From: Candidatus Woesearchaeota archaeon
Lineage (GTDB): Archaea; Nanobdellota; Nanobdellia; SCGC-AAA011-G17; UBA489
DNA length: 25,063 bases
Assembly: GCA_018658955.1 (NCBI GenBank)
Contig: JABIPM010000025.1
Span: 1-25,063 of the forward strand
Direction of reading: 5' to 3'
Below, one piece after another: positions 14,931 to 21,555 of this stretch; positions within the stretch are counted from its first letter, which is position 1, and each line of letters opens with the position of its first letter. The notes under the pieces are model-generated. The model did not search any database and was not told the origin of the DNA. It was given only the letters and a program-made list of their open reading frames with translations. A program made the position numbers and the translations under genes.

Positions 14931-15263
14931 ATGATACCGGGAATGAATCCAAGAGATCTCGCAAAAGCGATGAAGAAAATGGGCATAAAACAAGATGAAA
15001 TAATCGCAGAAGAAGTAATAATCAAGTGTCCTGACAAAGATATAATCGTAAAAAACCCTCAAGTAATGAGAGTTAACGCTATGGGTCAAGAAAGTCTTCA
15101 GATTACTGGAGAAATCATTGAGCAAGAAGCAGGGTCAGAGATTTCAGAAGAAGATATCAAAACAGTTGCAGAGCAAGCTAGTGTTTCAGAAGATAAGGCA
15201 AAAGAAGCTTTAGAAGAAAACAGCGGAGACTTAGCACAAGCAATTCTTTCACTTCAAGAATAA
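14931..15263 (+). CDS. nac: Nascent polypeptide-associated complex protein (archaeal NAC)
   Basis: NAC binds ribosomes near the exit tunnel and shields nascent chains. The 110-residue protein begins MIPGMNPRDLAKAMKKMGI, the standard archaeal NAC opening. A NAC beta-barrel follows (about 22-65, including EEVIIKCPDKDIIVKNPQV and ESLQITGE), and a C-terminal UBA domain completes it (about 72-110, VAEQASVSEDKAKEALEENSGDLAQAILSL). Domain order and length match the archaeal homodimeric form. An FNR-like flavoprotein gene starts 7 bases after its stop, suggesting co-transcription, though a functional link is not obvious. Confidence 0.95.
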   Translation: MIPGMNPRDLAKAMKKMGIKQDEIIAEEVIIKCPDKDIIVKNPQVMRVNAMGQESLQITGEIIEQEAGSEISEEDIKTVAEQASVSEDKAKEALEENSGDLAQAILSLQE

Positions 15264-15270
15264 TTCTAAC

Positions 15271-15939
15271 ATGAAAGCTAAACTTATAGAAATAGTAGAT
15301 GAAAATCCTACAGTTAAGACTCTAATATTTGAAATAGATCAAGAAATATCTTACGGACCAGGACAATTCATCATGTTTGTATTTCCACAAGGAGAAAAAA
15401 CAATAAGAAGAGCATATTCTATCTCCAGTTGGAAGAAACAACCCACGAATCAAGTTTCTATAACTTTAAACCATGTACCTGATGGAGAATTTTCCACAAT
15501 ATTATTTAATTCAAAGATTAATGAAGAATTTGAAATAAACGGGCCTCATGGAAAGTTCAAATTAAATAACTCTGACAAACCTGCAATTTTTATTGCGGCA
15601 GGAACAGGAATAACTCCGTTAATGTCAATGATTGAATCTTTAGAACATAAAGAAAGAGAGATGACATTAATTTACAGCGTAAAAACTGAAAATGATATTA
15701 TTTTCAAAGAAAAGATAAATCGTCTTTCTAAAAACAGATTAAGATTCATACCAACACTAACACAAGAAAACATTGAAGGTTGGAAAAATGGTAGAATTGA
15801 TCAAGAATTAATAAGTGAATCAATTTCACATCCAGTAGAAGTTTATATCTGTGGTATGCCTGAATTTGTTAAATCTGTCAAAGAACACTTAATATCCTTC
15901 AAAATGGACGAAAAAGATATTCACACCGAGCAGTGGTAA
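15271..15939 (+). CDS. Ferredoxin-NADP reductase-like flavoprotein
   Basis: This FAD- and NAD(P)-dependent oxidoreductase of the FNR fold has 222 residues. The FAD-binding motif RAYS is at 47-50 and GPHGKF at 91-96. The pyridine-nucleotide motif AAGTGITPLMSM spans 109-120, and CGMPEF is at 194-199. The C-terminus ends IHTEQW, an aromatic end as in many FNRs. It lacks the C-terminal Cys motif for a 2Fe-2S cluster, so it is not a PyrK-type dihydroorotate dehydrogenase subunit. It probably shuttles electrons between NAD(P)H and a ferredoxin or flavodoxin, and could feed the glutaredoxin or thioredoxin systems. Likely co-transcribed with nac. Confidence 0.85.
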   Translation: MKAKLIEIVDENPTVKTLIFEIDQEISYGPGQFIMFVFPQGEKTIRRAYSISSWKKQPTNQVSITLNHVPDGEFSTILFNSKINEEFEINGPHGKFKLNNSDKPAIFIAAGTGITPLMSMIESLEHKEREMTLIYSVKTENDIIFKEKINRLSKNRLRFIPTLTQENIEGWKNGRIDQELISESISHPVEVYICGMPEFVKSVKEHLISFKMDEKDIHTEQW

Positions 15940-15940
15940 T

Positions 15941-15950
15941 GTTTAAATAT
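15941..15950 (+). promoter_or_regulatory. TATA box for the unknown gene pair
   Basis: GTTTAAATAT is centred about 29 bases before the ATG at 15974 and begins directly after the stop of the flavoprotein gene. Confidence 0.5.
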
Positions 15951-15973
15951 TTCTAAACATCTCAAATTAAGGC

Positions 15974-16459
15974 ATGAAACAATTTTATGAATCTGTAGGG
16001 AAGGCTATAAAATCCTATCAGACGGCAGACCACTTAGTTCATACAACTTACCTAGTTGTTAAGGACCCTAAGTTAATGTTGTTAGCAGCAAAGCATTTAC
16101 GTGATTTTTTTGACAATGGGATGTCTGCATTAATCTATTATGACTATTATTACAAAAGAATTCCACACTTACCAAAAGATTTCAAAGACAAAATAGATTT
16201 ATTTCGAAGATTTATCTGCGATAAATACAACATGCCCCGAAGTATAATCCAACTTATACTTGATTTGAATAATATATACTCAGAACACAAATCTTCCGAG
16301 ATTGAGTTCAGAAGAAAGAATAATTTCGTAATTGCTACGAAAAATTACAAGTTGAGAACACTAAATAGCGAAAAGTTAAAAAACTTCCTCGTTCTATCAA
16401 AACCCTTACTTATAAAAATTACAGAGGTAAAAAAAATAAATGATAGAAGAATTATCTGA
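15974..16459 (+). CDS. Unknown helical protein, first of a related pair
   Basis: This is a 161-residue protein of unknown function, mostly predicted helix. Near the N-terminus it has KSYQTADHLVHTTYLVVKDPKLMLLAAKHL, then a Tyr-rich segment (LIYYDYYYKRI) and a PHLPKDFKDKIDLFRR stretch. The next gene shows the same order: an ADH...Y opening, a long helix, a LP/PP segment, then a basic helix. The two look like distant paralogs that could form a heterodimer. Its 3' end overlaps the next gene by 20 bases. The C-terminal part is rich in Lys and Arg. A HEPN-like helical fold is possible, but no catalytic RxxxxH motif is evident. Confidence 0.7.
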   Translation: MKQFYESVGKAIKSYQTADHLVHTTYLVVKDPKLMLLAAKHLRDFFDNGMSALIYYDYYYKRIPHLPKDFKDKIDLFRRFICDKYNMPRSIIQLILDLNNIYSEHKSSEIEFRRKNNFVIATKNYKLRTLNSEKLKNFLVLSKPLLIKITEVKKINDRRII

Positions 16460-17069
16460 ATCTGCATTGGAAGAACTAAAAAGAGCTGACCACTCAATTT
16501 ACGTATCCTTAAAATACACTCGTACTGTAGACATAATTAAGAATACGATTAAACGCCTTTTATCTGCCTATGACATTTCTATTATTCAAGGATTAGAGTG
16601 GGCTAAAGAAAATAAAAAGCTCCCAACCATACCTCCTTCTTCTCGTTTACGTGCACAATTAATCGTTAAATTTTATCCTCAGATGAAAAAAAGCATTGAT
16701 TTTTACAATAGATTAAAAGTTATTGACAAAGCAGATTATAAGAAAAAAGAAGAGTACAGAAAAAACGTAGCATTAATAGCAAAGATAGGAAGTAGAAAAG
16801 TTGAAGTTTCTATGGATATTTTGAGAGAATTTTTTGATTTTACTGTATGTTTCTCAAGAGGAATTACAGAAATAACCAACCAAAAGAAATTTACAGATGC
16901 TAAAAACGTAAAAGTTGTTCTTCCAGTTAAGAAACCAAAGAAAGAAGTAAAGAAGAAAGAACCAGAGGTTTACAAGCACGGAAAATTAGTGAAGAAAAAG
17001 ACAACTAAAAAGGTAGTAAAAAAATCTTACAAGATTAATCCTGCAGCTCCAAAGAGATACGGTTACTAA
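16440..17069 (+). CDS. Unknown helical protein with Lys-rich tail, second of a related pair
   Basis: This is a 209-residue protein of unknown function. The N-terminal helical domain (1-150) starts LKRADHSIYVSLKYTRTVDIIKN and includes LPTIPPSSRLRAQL, paralleling the layout of the preceding protein. The C-terminal 50 residues are low-complexity and strongly basic (KKPKKEVKKKEPEVYKHGK, then KKKTTKKVVKKSYK). They resemble nucleic-acid-binding tails in histone-like or ribosome-associated proteins. It starts inside the previous gene (20-base overlap) with GAGGT about 11 bases upstream, so it is translated from the same message. The pairing and basic tail suggest an RNA or DNA complex, which is inference. 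Confidence 0.7.
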   Translation: MIEELSESALEELKRADHSIYVSLKYTRTVDIIKNTIKRLLSAYDISIIQGLEWAKENKKLPTIPPSSRLRAQLIVKFYPQMKKSIDFYNRLKVIDKADYKKKEEYRKNVALIAKIGSRKVEVSMDILREFFDFTVCFSRGITEITNQKKFTDAKNVKVVLPVKKPKKEVKKKEPEVYKHGKLVKKKTTKKVVKKSYKINPAAPKRYGY

Positions 17070-17075
17070 TCAATA

Positions 17076-17085
17076 GTTTTAAATA
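17076..17085 (+). promoter_or_regulatory. TATA box for the VKOR operon
   Basis: GTTTTAAATA is centred 26 bases before the ATG at 17107. It probably drives VKOR, the thioredoxin lipoprotein and ccdA as one message, since those genes overlap or abut. Confidence 0.6.
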
Positions 17086-17106
17086 AAAAATCCTTTCTAA
17101 ATTAAT

Positions 17107-17598
17107 ATGGATCAACAAAAGAGATTGTTTTGGATTAAATTAATAGCAGTTTTAGCAATAATCTTATCTTCATTATTGATATATGAACATTTCAAATCAT
17201 CACCTTCAGAATTCTGCAATATTGGAAATAAATTAGATTGTGGGGTTGTAAATAAAAGTCCTTATTCTAACATTGATGGAGTATTTTATTTTTTAAATAT
17301 TGACTTAGGATTTCCAGTTCCACTAATTGATTTTCCATTTCCTGTTTCCGTTTTAGGTTTCTTAACCTTCCTATTCATATTAATCTCTAGTTACAAATTA
17401 AACTCTAAGAAAAAGTTTCTTAACTTAAATAAATCTCAATTAATCAAAACTTTAAAGATATTATTAATATTGGGCATATTATTCTCTATATATCTACTTT
17501 ACATAGAAAAGTTTATATTGCTCATGTATTGCATTTACTGTATAATATTAGACGTATTAATATTAATTGAAACAATATTGGTGTTCAAATTAAAATGA
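17107..17598 (+). CDS. VKOR-family disulfide-generating membrane protein
   Basis: This homolog of vitamin K epoxide reductase uses a membrane quinone to generate disulfides in secreted proteins. The 163-residue protein has four to five transmembrane helices. The loop cysteine pair C37 and C45 (FCNIGNKLDCGVVNKSPYS) and the redox CxxC at 142-145 (CIYC) in the last helical hairpin are both present in family order, with the conserved loop Ser/Tyr. The partner gene starts inside its stop codon region (ATGA overlap) and encodes a WCPHC thioredoxin. In bacteria and plants such a domain is often fused to VKOR; here the two are separate proteins. Confidence 0.92.
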   Translation: MDQQKRLFWIKLIAVLAIILSSLLIYEHFKSSPSEFCNIGNKLDCGVVNKSPYSNIDGVFYFLNIDLGFPVPLIDFPFPVSVLGFLTFLFILISSYKLNSKKKFLNLNKSQLIKTLKILLILGILFSIYLLYIEKFILLMYCIYCIILDVLILIETILVFKLK

Positions 17599-18026
17599 TA
17601 AAACAAAGAGGAATAATTTTTAGTTTAATTATATTAAGTTTAGTTTTATCTGGATGTAGTTCAGAATCCTCTTCAAAATACACCGATGAGCAATTAGATT
17701 CATTAGCACAATGTTTAACAGAAAACGAAGTTGTAATGTATGGGACTTTTTGGTGTCCACATTGTTCAAACTCTAAAAAGAAATTTGGTTCATCTTTCGG
17801 TTACGTAAACTACATTGAATGTGATCCTAAATGTAAACCTGATGAAAATGGGGAAATTCTTTCTGCATGTAAGGGGCAAGAAGGCCAACCAGAAGTATGT
17901 TTAGAAAAAAACATCGAGTACTATGATACTTGGTTATTCAAAGATGGTTCAAAAGAAGTTGGAGAACCTTCATTAGAAACTTTAGATTTAAAATCAGGCT
18001 GTAATTTATTACCCCCACAAGAATAA
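17595..18026 (+). CDS. Thioredoxin-like lipoprotein, VKOR partner
   Basis: This is an extracytoplasmic thiol-oxidising partner of VKOR, 143 residues. The leader ends LSGC with Cys21, a textbook lipobox. GTFWCPHCSNSKKKFG (Cys54, Cys57) closely resembles the thioredoxin domain fused to VKOR in cyanobacteria and plants (recalled pattern YGxFWCPHCxxQKxxFG). The C-terminal GEPSLETLDLKSGC also matches that domain. The expected PTW cis-proline site reads DTW (residues 111-113), so the proline is lost. Additional cysteines (40, 76, 80, 92, 102, 136) could form further disulfides. It overlaps the VKOR stop by 4 bases, and ccdA follows one base after its stop. Confidence 0.9.
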   Translation: MIKQRGIIFSLIILSLVLSGCSSESSSKYTDEQLDSLAQCLTENEVVMYGTFWCPHCSNSKKKFGSSFGYVNYIECDPKCKPDENGEILSACKGQEGQPEVCLEKNIEYYDTWLFKDGSKEVGEPSLETLDLKSGCNLLPPQE

Positions 18027-18027
18027 A

Positions 18028-18741
18028 ATGGCATTAACACAATTACCTGCATTACCAATTTTAATTACTACCGCACTTGTTGATTCAATAAACCCTTGTG
18101 CAATTGGAGTTTTAGTTTTGCTTATTTCTACATTACTAGCACTTTCAGATAATAAGAAAAATATGATTAAGGTGGGATTAATTTACATCTCTGCAGTATT
18201 CTTAACTTACTTATTAGCAGGAATTGGATTGTTATACTTCATACAACAATTTAACATTGCAAAACCTTTAGGAATTTTAGTAGGTGCGATAGTTATATTT
18301 TTAGGATTAGTTGAAATCAAAGATTTCTTTTGGTATGGGAAAGGATTTTCATTAACAATTCCTTCATCTCAAGTAGGTAAAATAAAAGAATATGCAAAGA
18401 AAGCAACAATACCTGGAGCAATAGTAATGGGTATGTTTGTTGCAGCAGTAGAACTTCCATGTACCGGTGGCCCATATTTGGCAATCCTAACGGTATTAGA
18501 ATCAATGGGAATGAACTTCAAAGTATTTTGGTATTTGGTTCTTTATAATTTAATATTCGTACTCCCCTTAGTAATAATTCTTGGATTGGTTTATTATGGG
18601 ATGAGTGCTGAAACCGTAAAAAATTGGAAAAATAAACAAAGAAAGTGGATGAGACTTTTCACAGGAATTACTTTGTTAATCTTAGGAGTATTACTGATCA
18701 TGTTTGCAAATGGACTTATAAACATTAACAGTGCTTTTTAA
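18028..18741 (+). CDS. ccdA: CcdA/DsbD-type thiol electron transporter
   Basis: This membrane protein passes electrons from cytoplasmic thioredoxin to extracytoplasmic thiol proteins. The 237-residue protein has six or more transmembrane helices. The paired redox cysteines of the family are seen in INPCAIG (Cys24) and ELPCTGGPY (Cys145). Next to VKOR (an oxidant source) and a thioredoxin lipoprotein, it supplies the reducing arm of an envelope thiol system. The last 13 codons (MFANGLININSAF, stop) are duplicated at 19497-19538, just after the next gene. A TATA-like CTTATAAAC lies inside this 3' end. Confidence 0.9.
   Translation: MALTQLPALPILITTALVDSINPCAIGVLVLLISTLLALSDNKKNMIKVGLIYISAVFLTYLLAGIGLLYFIQQFNIAKPLGILVGAIVIFLGLVEIKDFFWYGKGFSLTIPSSQVGKIKEYAKKATIPGAIVMGMFVAAVELPCTGGPYLAILTVLESMGMNFKVFWYLVLYNLIFVLPLVIILGLVYYGMSAETVKNWKNKQRKWMRLFTGITLLILGVLLIMFANGLININSAF
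18698..18741. repeat. 44-base direct repeat, left copy (3' end of ccdA)
   Basis: It is identical to 19495-19538 except for one A/G difference, and ends exactly at the ccdA stop codon. It contains the TATA-like CTTATAAAC (18715-18723), suitably placed to start transcription near 18744, just before the next gene. Confidence 0.9.
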
Positions 18742-18753
18742 AATTAATAATTT

Positions 18754-19485
18754 ATGGAAAAAATCATGAAAAATAAACACCTTATTTTATTAGTGGCCGT
18801 TTTATTTCTATTACCTGGTTGTGTCCAATCAACATGGAATTCTGAAGTTAATTATGCTGGAGCATTAAAAAATGCAATGATCAATGGCGACATTACTCCA
18901 AAGATGCAGTTATCTGAATTAGAAGGTTTAGAAAATTTATATGCTTTAGGGGCAGTAGGTAATTTGAAGGGAGAAATTCAAATTTTTAACAGTGATCCAG
19001 TTATCACTTCCGTAGAAGATGGAATAATTATTTTTGATGATACTTTAGATAAATCTGCATCTTTGATAGTTTATGCACAGGTAAAGAATTGGAAAGAAAT
19101 TGTAATTCCTGATGAAATTGAAACTAGAACACAATTTGAAGAGTATTTAAAAAAAGAAGCAAAAAAACAAGGATTAGATACTGAAAAACCATTTCCATTT
19201 CTATTAAATGGTAATTTCAAAGAAAACGATTGGCACGTAATAGATTGGGATTCAACTGATACAATCCACACACACGAGAAACATAGAGAATCAGGATTAT
19301 ATGGAAAAATGAAAAATACAGAATTAGAGATGTTAGGATTTTTTTCCTTATATCATATAAGCATATTTACTCATCACACAACAAACATGCACCTCCATTT
19401 TAAAACAAATGACCTTAATCATGCAGGACATTCAGATGATTTTATTTTAGGGAAAGATATGGTCCTAAAATTACCTTCAGAATAG
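18754..19485 (+). CDS. Acetolactate-decarboxylase-like lipoprotein
   Basis: This is a predicted lipid-anchored extracytoplasmic protein of 243 residues. The leader ends LPGC with Cys23; Pro at -2 is less usual for a lipobox. An alternative ATG at 18766 gives a better-sized leader (MKNKHLILLVAVLFLLPGC). The body resembles the acetolactate decarboxylase (BudA/AlsD) fold. MHLHF (His213, His215) and AGHSDDF (His226) keep the spacing of the three zinc-ligand histidines I recall from Brevibacillus ALDC. The segment HTHEKH near 172-177 and IFTHHTTNMH suggest a variant subfamily. Acetoin formation outside the cell is not obvious, so the true substrate is uncertain. The gene lies between 44-base direct repeats and follows ccdA. 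Confidence 0.75.
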   Translation: MEKIMKNKHLILLVAVLFLLPGCVQSTWNSEVNYAGALKNAMINGDITPKMQLSELEGLENLYALGAVGNLKGEIQIFNSDPVITSVEDGIIIFDDTLDKSASLIVYAQVKNWKEIVIPDEIETRTQFEEYLKKEAKKQGLDTEKPFPFLLNGNFKENDWHVIDWDSTDTIHTHEKHRESGLYGKMKNTELEMLGFFSLYHISIFTHHTTNMHLHFKTNDLNHAGHSDDFILGKDMVLKLPSE

Positions 19486-19494
19486 AGTTACCAC

Positions 19495-19538
19495 TCATGT
19501 TTGCAAATGGACTTATAAACATTAACGGTGCTTTTTAA
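19495..19538. repeat. 44-base direct repeat, right copy (stranded ccdA 3' end)
   Basis: This copy of the last 13 codons and stop of ccdA lies ten bases after the decarboxylase-like gene. It still reads MFANGLININGAF-stop (Ser to Gly) but has no upstream gene body. The distance between copies is 797 bases. Confidence 0.9.
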
Positions 19539-19553
19539 CTAACTTCAAAAAAT

Positions 19554-19562
19554 CTTTTAAAC
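19554..19562 (+). promoter_or_regulatory. TATA box for the gene at 19583
   Basis: CTTTTAAAC is centred 25 bases before the ATG at 19583. Confidence 0.55.
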
Positions 19563-19582
19563 TGAACTTCTAAATAACTTGT

Positions 19583-20077
19583 ATGACTGAAGACCTTGAA
19601 AGAAAAATAATCGAAATTATAGCTACAGATAGGATTGATAAGCCTATATCCAGCATGTCTGGTAAATTAAAAAGATCTAAACCTAAATTAGCTAAAACTA
19701 TTGAATTAGCACCTGGAAATTCCTTTGAAGGAGAAAGAACTTACGCTAGAGTTGAAACTTCTAATAGAGATAAAGCAAGAGGAATGAGGGGAGGAATTAA
19801 CAAATTCATAGAAAATTATCCAAGAGAGGGAGCAATTCTTGAAGGTTATATTGCAGAACAAAGAGTAGCTAGTGAAACACATTTATGTTTTGGAATGTAT
19901 GAAGGTTGTAGAATTACAGCAGACGATTACATTGGAGTTATGACAAGTTTGGGGTTCACAGAGGCAACAGCTAAGAAACTTTATCCGGAACTAATGGATA
20001 TAAGTAGAAACCTAGCAAGAAAGAGAGATGAAGTCGAAAGAAGTATTTTAATTGGTTCTGAAATTTATGGTAAATAA
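19583..20077 (+). CDS. Hypothetical soluble protein
   Basis: I do not recognise this 164-residue protein. It has no signal peptide or membrane segment. An N-terminal helix (MTEDLERKIIEIIATDRI) is followed by a basic stretch (KLKRSKPKLAK). A Gly/Arg-rich middle comes next (GERTYARVETSNRDKARGMRGGINKFIENYPREGAILEGYI), then a cysteine pair region (HLCFGMYEGCRIT) and a C-terminal helix. The RGMRGGINKF and YPREG segments look like a conserved core. A TATA box 25 bases upstream and a normal codon pattern support a real gene. It may act on nucleic acid given its basic character, but this is a guess. Confidence 0.65.
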   Translation: MTEDLERKIIEIIATDRIDKPISSMSGKLKRSKPKLAKTIELAPGNSFEGERTYARVETSNRDKARGMRGGINKFIENYPREGAILEGYIAEQRVASETHLCFGMYEGCRITADDYIGVMTSLGFTEATAKKLYPELMDISRNLARKRDEVERSILIGSEIYGK

Positions 20078-20251
20078 ATTAATCTAACGGATTTGTCTGG
20101 CTCTTGAGGATTTGAAGGAAATAAGAAAATTTAGGAATCTAGAAGAAGGGTCTAAACTTTTTAGTTTTATCCAACTTTAATTGCAATTTATATTCTCCTA
20201 TAAACTCGCCCAATATTTTTTATTTAACCTAAATATCAATTCCACCCGTAA
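20078..20251. other. Intergenic region with possible coding remnant
   Basis: This gap of 174 bases lies between convergent genes. One plus-strand frame (about 20092-20180) reads EDLKEIRKFRNLEEGSKLFSF and stops, with coding-like composition but no ATG or GTG start. It could be the tail of a decayed gene. The remainder is AT-rich with no structure I can support. Confidence 0.3.
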
Positions 20252-20977
20252 TTAAACCTTCAATTCAACAATTAGAGGATTATGGTCTGAAACATCATTG
20301 TTTATACATTTTACATCCATAATTTTAAATTTATTTTTATGGGCTATGAGGTAATCCAATGTAATTGGTTTCTCATTATGTGAAAATTGGGTGGGCATAA
20401 AGGATTTATATTGTTTGATTAAATAAGAGATTTCATAATCATTTATTGCTAGTTCTTTAAGATCGTCTATAAGTTTCATATTAAAATCTCCGGCAATTAT
20501 TGGATTTAAATTTTTTTCTTTACACCATTCTAAAGTTTGTTTTAAATGTTTTTTTGAACCTTCGTCAGTATTTTCAAAATGAACATTAATTAAATCAATA
20601 TCGCCTTCACCAGTTTCAATAATTGCATGCATAAATCCAAATTTTTTATTTGTTTTAACAGGTGACAAAATAATTACCTCGGAATGTTTAATTGGATATT
20701 TTGATAAAAAACCTAATCCATAAAACATTTCCCAATCAATGGGAGTATTATGCCACTTTTTCATTTCCATAAGCCTACCAAAAACTAAAGAAGAATAGTT
20801 AAGTTCTCTATTTATTTCATCCACCTGATTTTTATAAGATTCTTTTAATCTTCCATCATATGTGGCTTCTTGTAAAAAAATAATGTCTGCATTTTCATTT
20901 TTCAGAAAATTAACCAATTTTTCTTTTCTCTTCTTCCAATTATAATATCTCCAGATGTTAGTTGTTAATACTTTCAT
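20252..20977 (-). CDS. Endonuclease/exonuclease/phosphatase-family protein
   Basis: This metal-dependent phosphoesterase of the EEP fold (DNase I, ExoIII, sphingomyelinase relatives) has 241 residues. The catalytic set is visible: Asn7 in TTNIWR, Glu37 in FLQEA, His133 in INVHFEN, GDFN at 163-166, LDYL at 207-210 and SDHNP at 230-234. No signal peptide is present, so it is probably cytoplasmic. The family acts on DNA, RNA, phospholipids or nucleotides, and the sequence does not settle the substrate. The ATG at 20977 has a TATA-like element (minus-strand ATTTATAACTC, about 20993-21003) about 21 bases upstream. Confidence 0.85.
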   Translation of the reverse strand: MKVLTTNIWRYYNWKKRKEKLVNFLKNENADIIFLQEATYDGRLKESYKNQVDEINRELNYSSLVFGRLMEMKKWHNTPIDWEMFYGLGFLSKYPIKHSEVIILSPVKTNKKFGFMHAIIETGEGDIDLINVHFENTDEGSKKHLKQTLEWCKEKNLNPIIAGDFNMKLIDDLKELAINDYEISYLIKQYKSFMPTQFSHNEKPITLDYLIAHKNKFKIMDVKCINNDVSDHNPLIVELKV

Positions 20978-21005
20978 TTTCAGTTTTTAGAGAGTTATAA
21001 ATTAT

Positions 21006-21299
21006 TTAAATTTGATGATTGGCTGATTCTTTTCCATTTTCAAGTGCAGATATGGCACATTGACTGTATCTGGGTCCTACAGTAGGACCATTTGCTTTTG
21101 TTTTTAATGTTTTTTGCTTAACTTGAGGATTTCTACTAATAATTCTTAAAATATATCCATATCCTAGCTCTTTTCCTATGCCTTCTGCAATATGGTGTAA
21201 ATAATCTGGAGGGCATTTGGGACTTGAAACTAAAGATGATTGAATTTCCCAAGAATCACTAAACAAAATAGTGCCACAAATAAAAGAATAATATAGCAA
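21006..21299 (-). CDS. Hypothetical protein, start uncertain
   Basis: This 97-residue frame has no recognised family. The only upstream starts are TTG codons (21299, or a later one at the LFSDSW position), and it overlaps the preceding membrane-protein gene by 41 bases in another frame. The part from SDSWEIQSS onward looks genuinely coding: PDYLHHIAEGIGKELGYGYI and NGPTVGPRYSQCAISALENG are balanced, non-repetitive and use the window's preferred codons. It may be a real gene with a TTG start, or the remnant of a longer gene whose 5' end was lost. Confidence 0.45.
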   Translation of the reverse strand: MLYYSFICGTILFSDSWEIQSSLVSSPKCPPDYLHHIAEGIGKELGYGYILRIISRNPQVKQKTLKTKANGPTVGPRYSQCAISALENGKESANHQI

Positions 21300-21555
21300 A
21301 GGTACTAATCTTAACCATCACAAAACTAGTCTTAAAATCTTCAACTTTCAAGTTACTTTTACTATTTCTTAATAAAAAATAAACCAAAAAGAAAAACACA
21401 AAAGTAACAACACTCTTAGTTGCCCAATGGTGTCCAGTTAATTCTTTCAAAAATCCTTTAAATCCAGAATTCAATTCACTAAAAATAGTCATAAACATAA
21501 CCAATAACGCAGTAAAAATCATTGAAGTATTCAAAGCTTTAACATTTTTACACAT
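21259..21555 (-). CDS. Small membrane protein (98 residues)
   Basis: This is a membrane protein of unknown function with about three transmembrane helices (near 12-26, 46-62 and 80-97). The loop contains GFKGFLKELTGHHWATKS, with two adjacent histidines next to a helix start. Its ATG directly follows the stop of the gene at 21556 (TAAATG), so the two are co-transcribed and probably coupled. The protein could be a partner of that 4-helix protein; HH in a membrane-edge loop could bind a metal or haem, but nothing proves it. Confidence 0.65.
   Translation of the reverse strand: MCKNVKALNTSMIFTALLVMFMTIFSELNSGFKGFLKELTGHHWATKSVVTFVFFFLVYFLLRNSKSNLKVEDFKTSFVMVKISTFAILFFYLWHYFV

Noticed and set aside
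18742..19494. Insertion sequence between the 44-base repeats
   Set aside because: There are no terminal inverted repeats and no transposase; the enclosed gene is a lipoprotein. Recombination or gene insertion fits better than an IS.
20092..20180. Possible short gene EDLKEIRKFRNLEEG...
   Set aside because: It has no ATG or GTG start and is only about 25 codons. It is noted as a possible remnant within the intergenic entry, not called as a gene.
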